From Deltaproteobacteria bacterium (GTDB lineage Bacteria > Desulfobacterota > DSM-4660 > Desulfatiglandales > B25-G16): a DNA stretch of 5,796 nt. Below the pieces are notes generated by a model that made no database searches, was not told where the DNA came from, and saw only the letters and a list, made by a program, of their open reading frames with translations. Shown piece after piece: positions 4,932 to 5,796 of the stretch (its first letter is position 1; the number at the start of each line of letters is the position of its first letter). The stretch spans positions 1 to 5,796 of the forward strand of contig JAGYMO010000153.1 in NCBI GenBank assembly GCA_018400255.1. Reading direction: 5' to 3'. The position numbers and the translations under genes were made by a program.

Positions 4932-5796
4932 TTACAAACATTCTTTAAAAACTTTCCGAAAATGGAAACCATAAATGCTAAATGTGATTGCCAAATGGAA
5001 AATTCGTGGACGTCTGAATAAAGACCAAAAAAAGAGCCTCCAGTAATAAAGCCTTTCTCGGCCAAGGATTCCCAAAAACAGTATAGATTTAAAAAATGCT
5101 ACAATATAGGTGAAATTAAAGTGAAATTTCCTTTCCCCCAAAGGTTTATAATGTCGTAAAAATTCCTTTACCCGTTTAAAGTAAGGTTCGGGAGAATATA
5201 TTCTCCGAATGATCCTTTTATAACCTTCCATTAAGGTTTCGTAATCCATTTTAGGGACAAAATTAATTGAAAAATCTGTGTTGTCACCTGAAACATCTTT
5301 CAACAACCTGCCCTCTTTTACAAGTCTCTGATAAAGTTTAGTGCTGCGAGGGGCATTTAAAAGCCCCACCATGGCAGTGACAATCCCACTTTCCTGAATA
5401 AACTCAATAAGTCTTTCAAAAATTGAAGGAGGATCATTATCAAAACCTACGATGAACCCTCCCTGTACTTGTAGGCCAAACTTTTGGATCTTTTTTACCG
5501 ATGACAACAAATCACGGTTCTCGTTCTGGATCTTATTGCATTCCGCCAGGCTTTCCTCATTTACTGTCTCAATGCCGACAAATACCGAATTAAATCCTGC
5601 CCTAACCATCAACTGCATAAGTTCCTCATCGTCAGAAAGATTTATGGATGCCTCTGTATTAAAAAAGAAGGGATATTTCTTTCTTTCCATCCATTCAATT
5701 ATAGCGGGCAAGGTCTCCTTTTTTAACCTTCTCTTCCTTCCTATGAAATTATCATCAACAAAAAATACATCACCTCTCCAGCCCTGAGAATAAATA
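4932..5796 (-). CDS. B12-binding radical SAM protein with DUF4070 tail, C-terminal 287 residues
   Basis: The frame stays open to the window edge, so the true start and the first part of the protein are missing; the first whole codon here is 5795-5793. A TTG at 5711 is internal: the residues before it (GWRGDVFFVDDNFIG) are a conserved part of this family's radical SAM barrel. In visible numbering, FFVDDNF is at 11-17, a TEASI strand at 47-51, FVGIET at 72-77, GGFIVGFDND at 112-121 and LLNAP at 145-149. From about 178 to the end comes a basic, aromatic DUF4070-type tail finishing YGFHFRKVFKE. The cobalamin-binding domain and the CxxxCxxC iron-sulfur motif would lie upstream, outside the window. 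Relatives include hopanoid methylase-type enzymes, but the substrate of this one cannot be told. It ends 150 bases before the RRM gene, with no terminator in between. Confidence 0.88.
   Translation of the reverse strand, partial: IYSQGWRGDVFFVDDNFIGRKRRLKKETLPAIIEWMERKKYPFFFNTEASINLSDDEELMQLMVRAGFNSVFVGIETVNEESLAECNKIQNENRDLLSSVKKIQKFGLQVQGGFIVGFDNDPPSIFERLIEFIQESGIVTAMVGLLNAPRSTKLYQRLVKEGRLLKDVSGDNTDFSINFVPKMDYETLMEGYKRIIRRIYSPEPYFKRVKEFLRHYKPLGERKFHFNFTYIVAFFKSILFLGILGRERLYYWRLFFWSLFRRPRIFHLAITFSIYGFHFRKVFKECL

Noticed and set aside
5709..5711. TTG as the start codon of the radical SAM protein
   Set aside because: The frame continues upstream with the conserved FFVDDNF segment, so this codon is internal.
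5452..5787. A + strand 111-codon frame opposite the radical SAM gene
   Set aside because: It is a shadow of the conserved radical SAM barrel on the other strand.

Overview
The window reads like a chromosomal stretch of an AT-rich, free-living, probably anaerobic bacterium. The closest general match I can offer is the Desulfobacterota (former Deltaproteobacteria) or a neighbouring phylum. This is inferred from the protein types: an MFS carrier starting 'YGWWIV', a DUF3795 cysteine-rich protein, a single-RRM RNA-binding protein, a stand-alone domain like the GspE N-terminus, and a B12-type radical SAM protein with a DUF4070 tail. No search was possible, so the taxonomy is tentative. There is no phage, transposon, CRISPR array or recognisable defence locus.

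Layout. Positions 1-48 are the 3' part of a tRNA-Lys(CUU), closed by a clear intrinsic terminator (62-97). A + strand gene for a 12-helix MFS carrier follows (394-1632). Next is a + strand gene for a 71-residue helical protein that starts with TTG and has a good promoter and ribosome binding site (1898-2113). From 2114 to 2527 no gene can be supported with confidence, but the stretch is rich in small hairpins and holds one doubtful 73-codon open frame. From 2528 to the end all confident genes lie on the - strand: a two-helix membrane protein (2528-2971) behind a DUF3795/zinc-ribbon protein (3017-3508), probably one operon with an extended -10 promoter; a 72-residue GspE-N-like protein (3993-4211); an RRM protein (4536-4781); and the C-terminal 287 residues of a B12-binding radical SAM protein with DUF4070 (4932 to the window edge).

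The genes do not form an evident single pathway. Most look like single-gene units separated by 150-480 bases of AT-rich spacer; only the DUF3795/two-helix pair looks co-transcribed. The most striking non-coding feature is the leader of the RRM gene. There an 8-bp inverted repeat, a 7-bp hairpin and the Shine-Dalgarno sequence abut one another without a spare base, suggesting post-transcriptional control, possibly by temperature or by the RNA-binding product itself. I see no clearly new multi-gene system. The best leads are this leader, the unassigned hairpin-rich segment at about 2256-2500, and an orphan ribosome binding site with a start codon facing the RRM gene.
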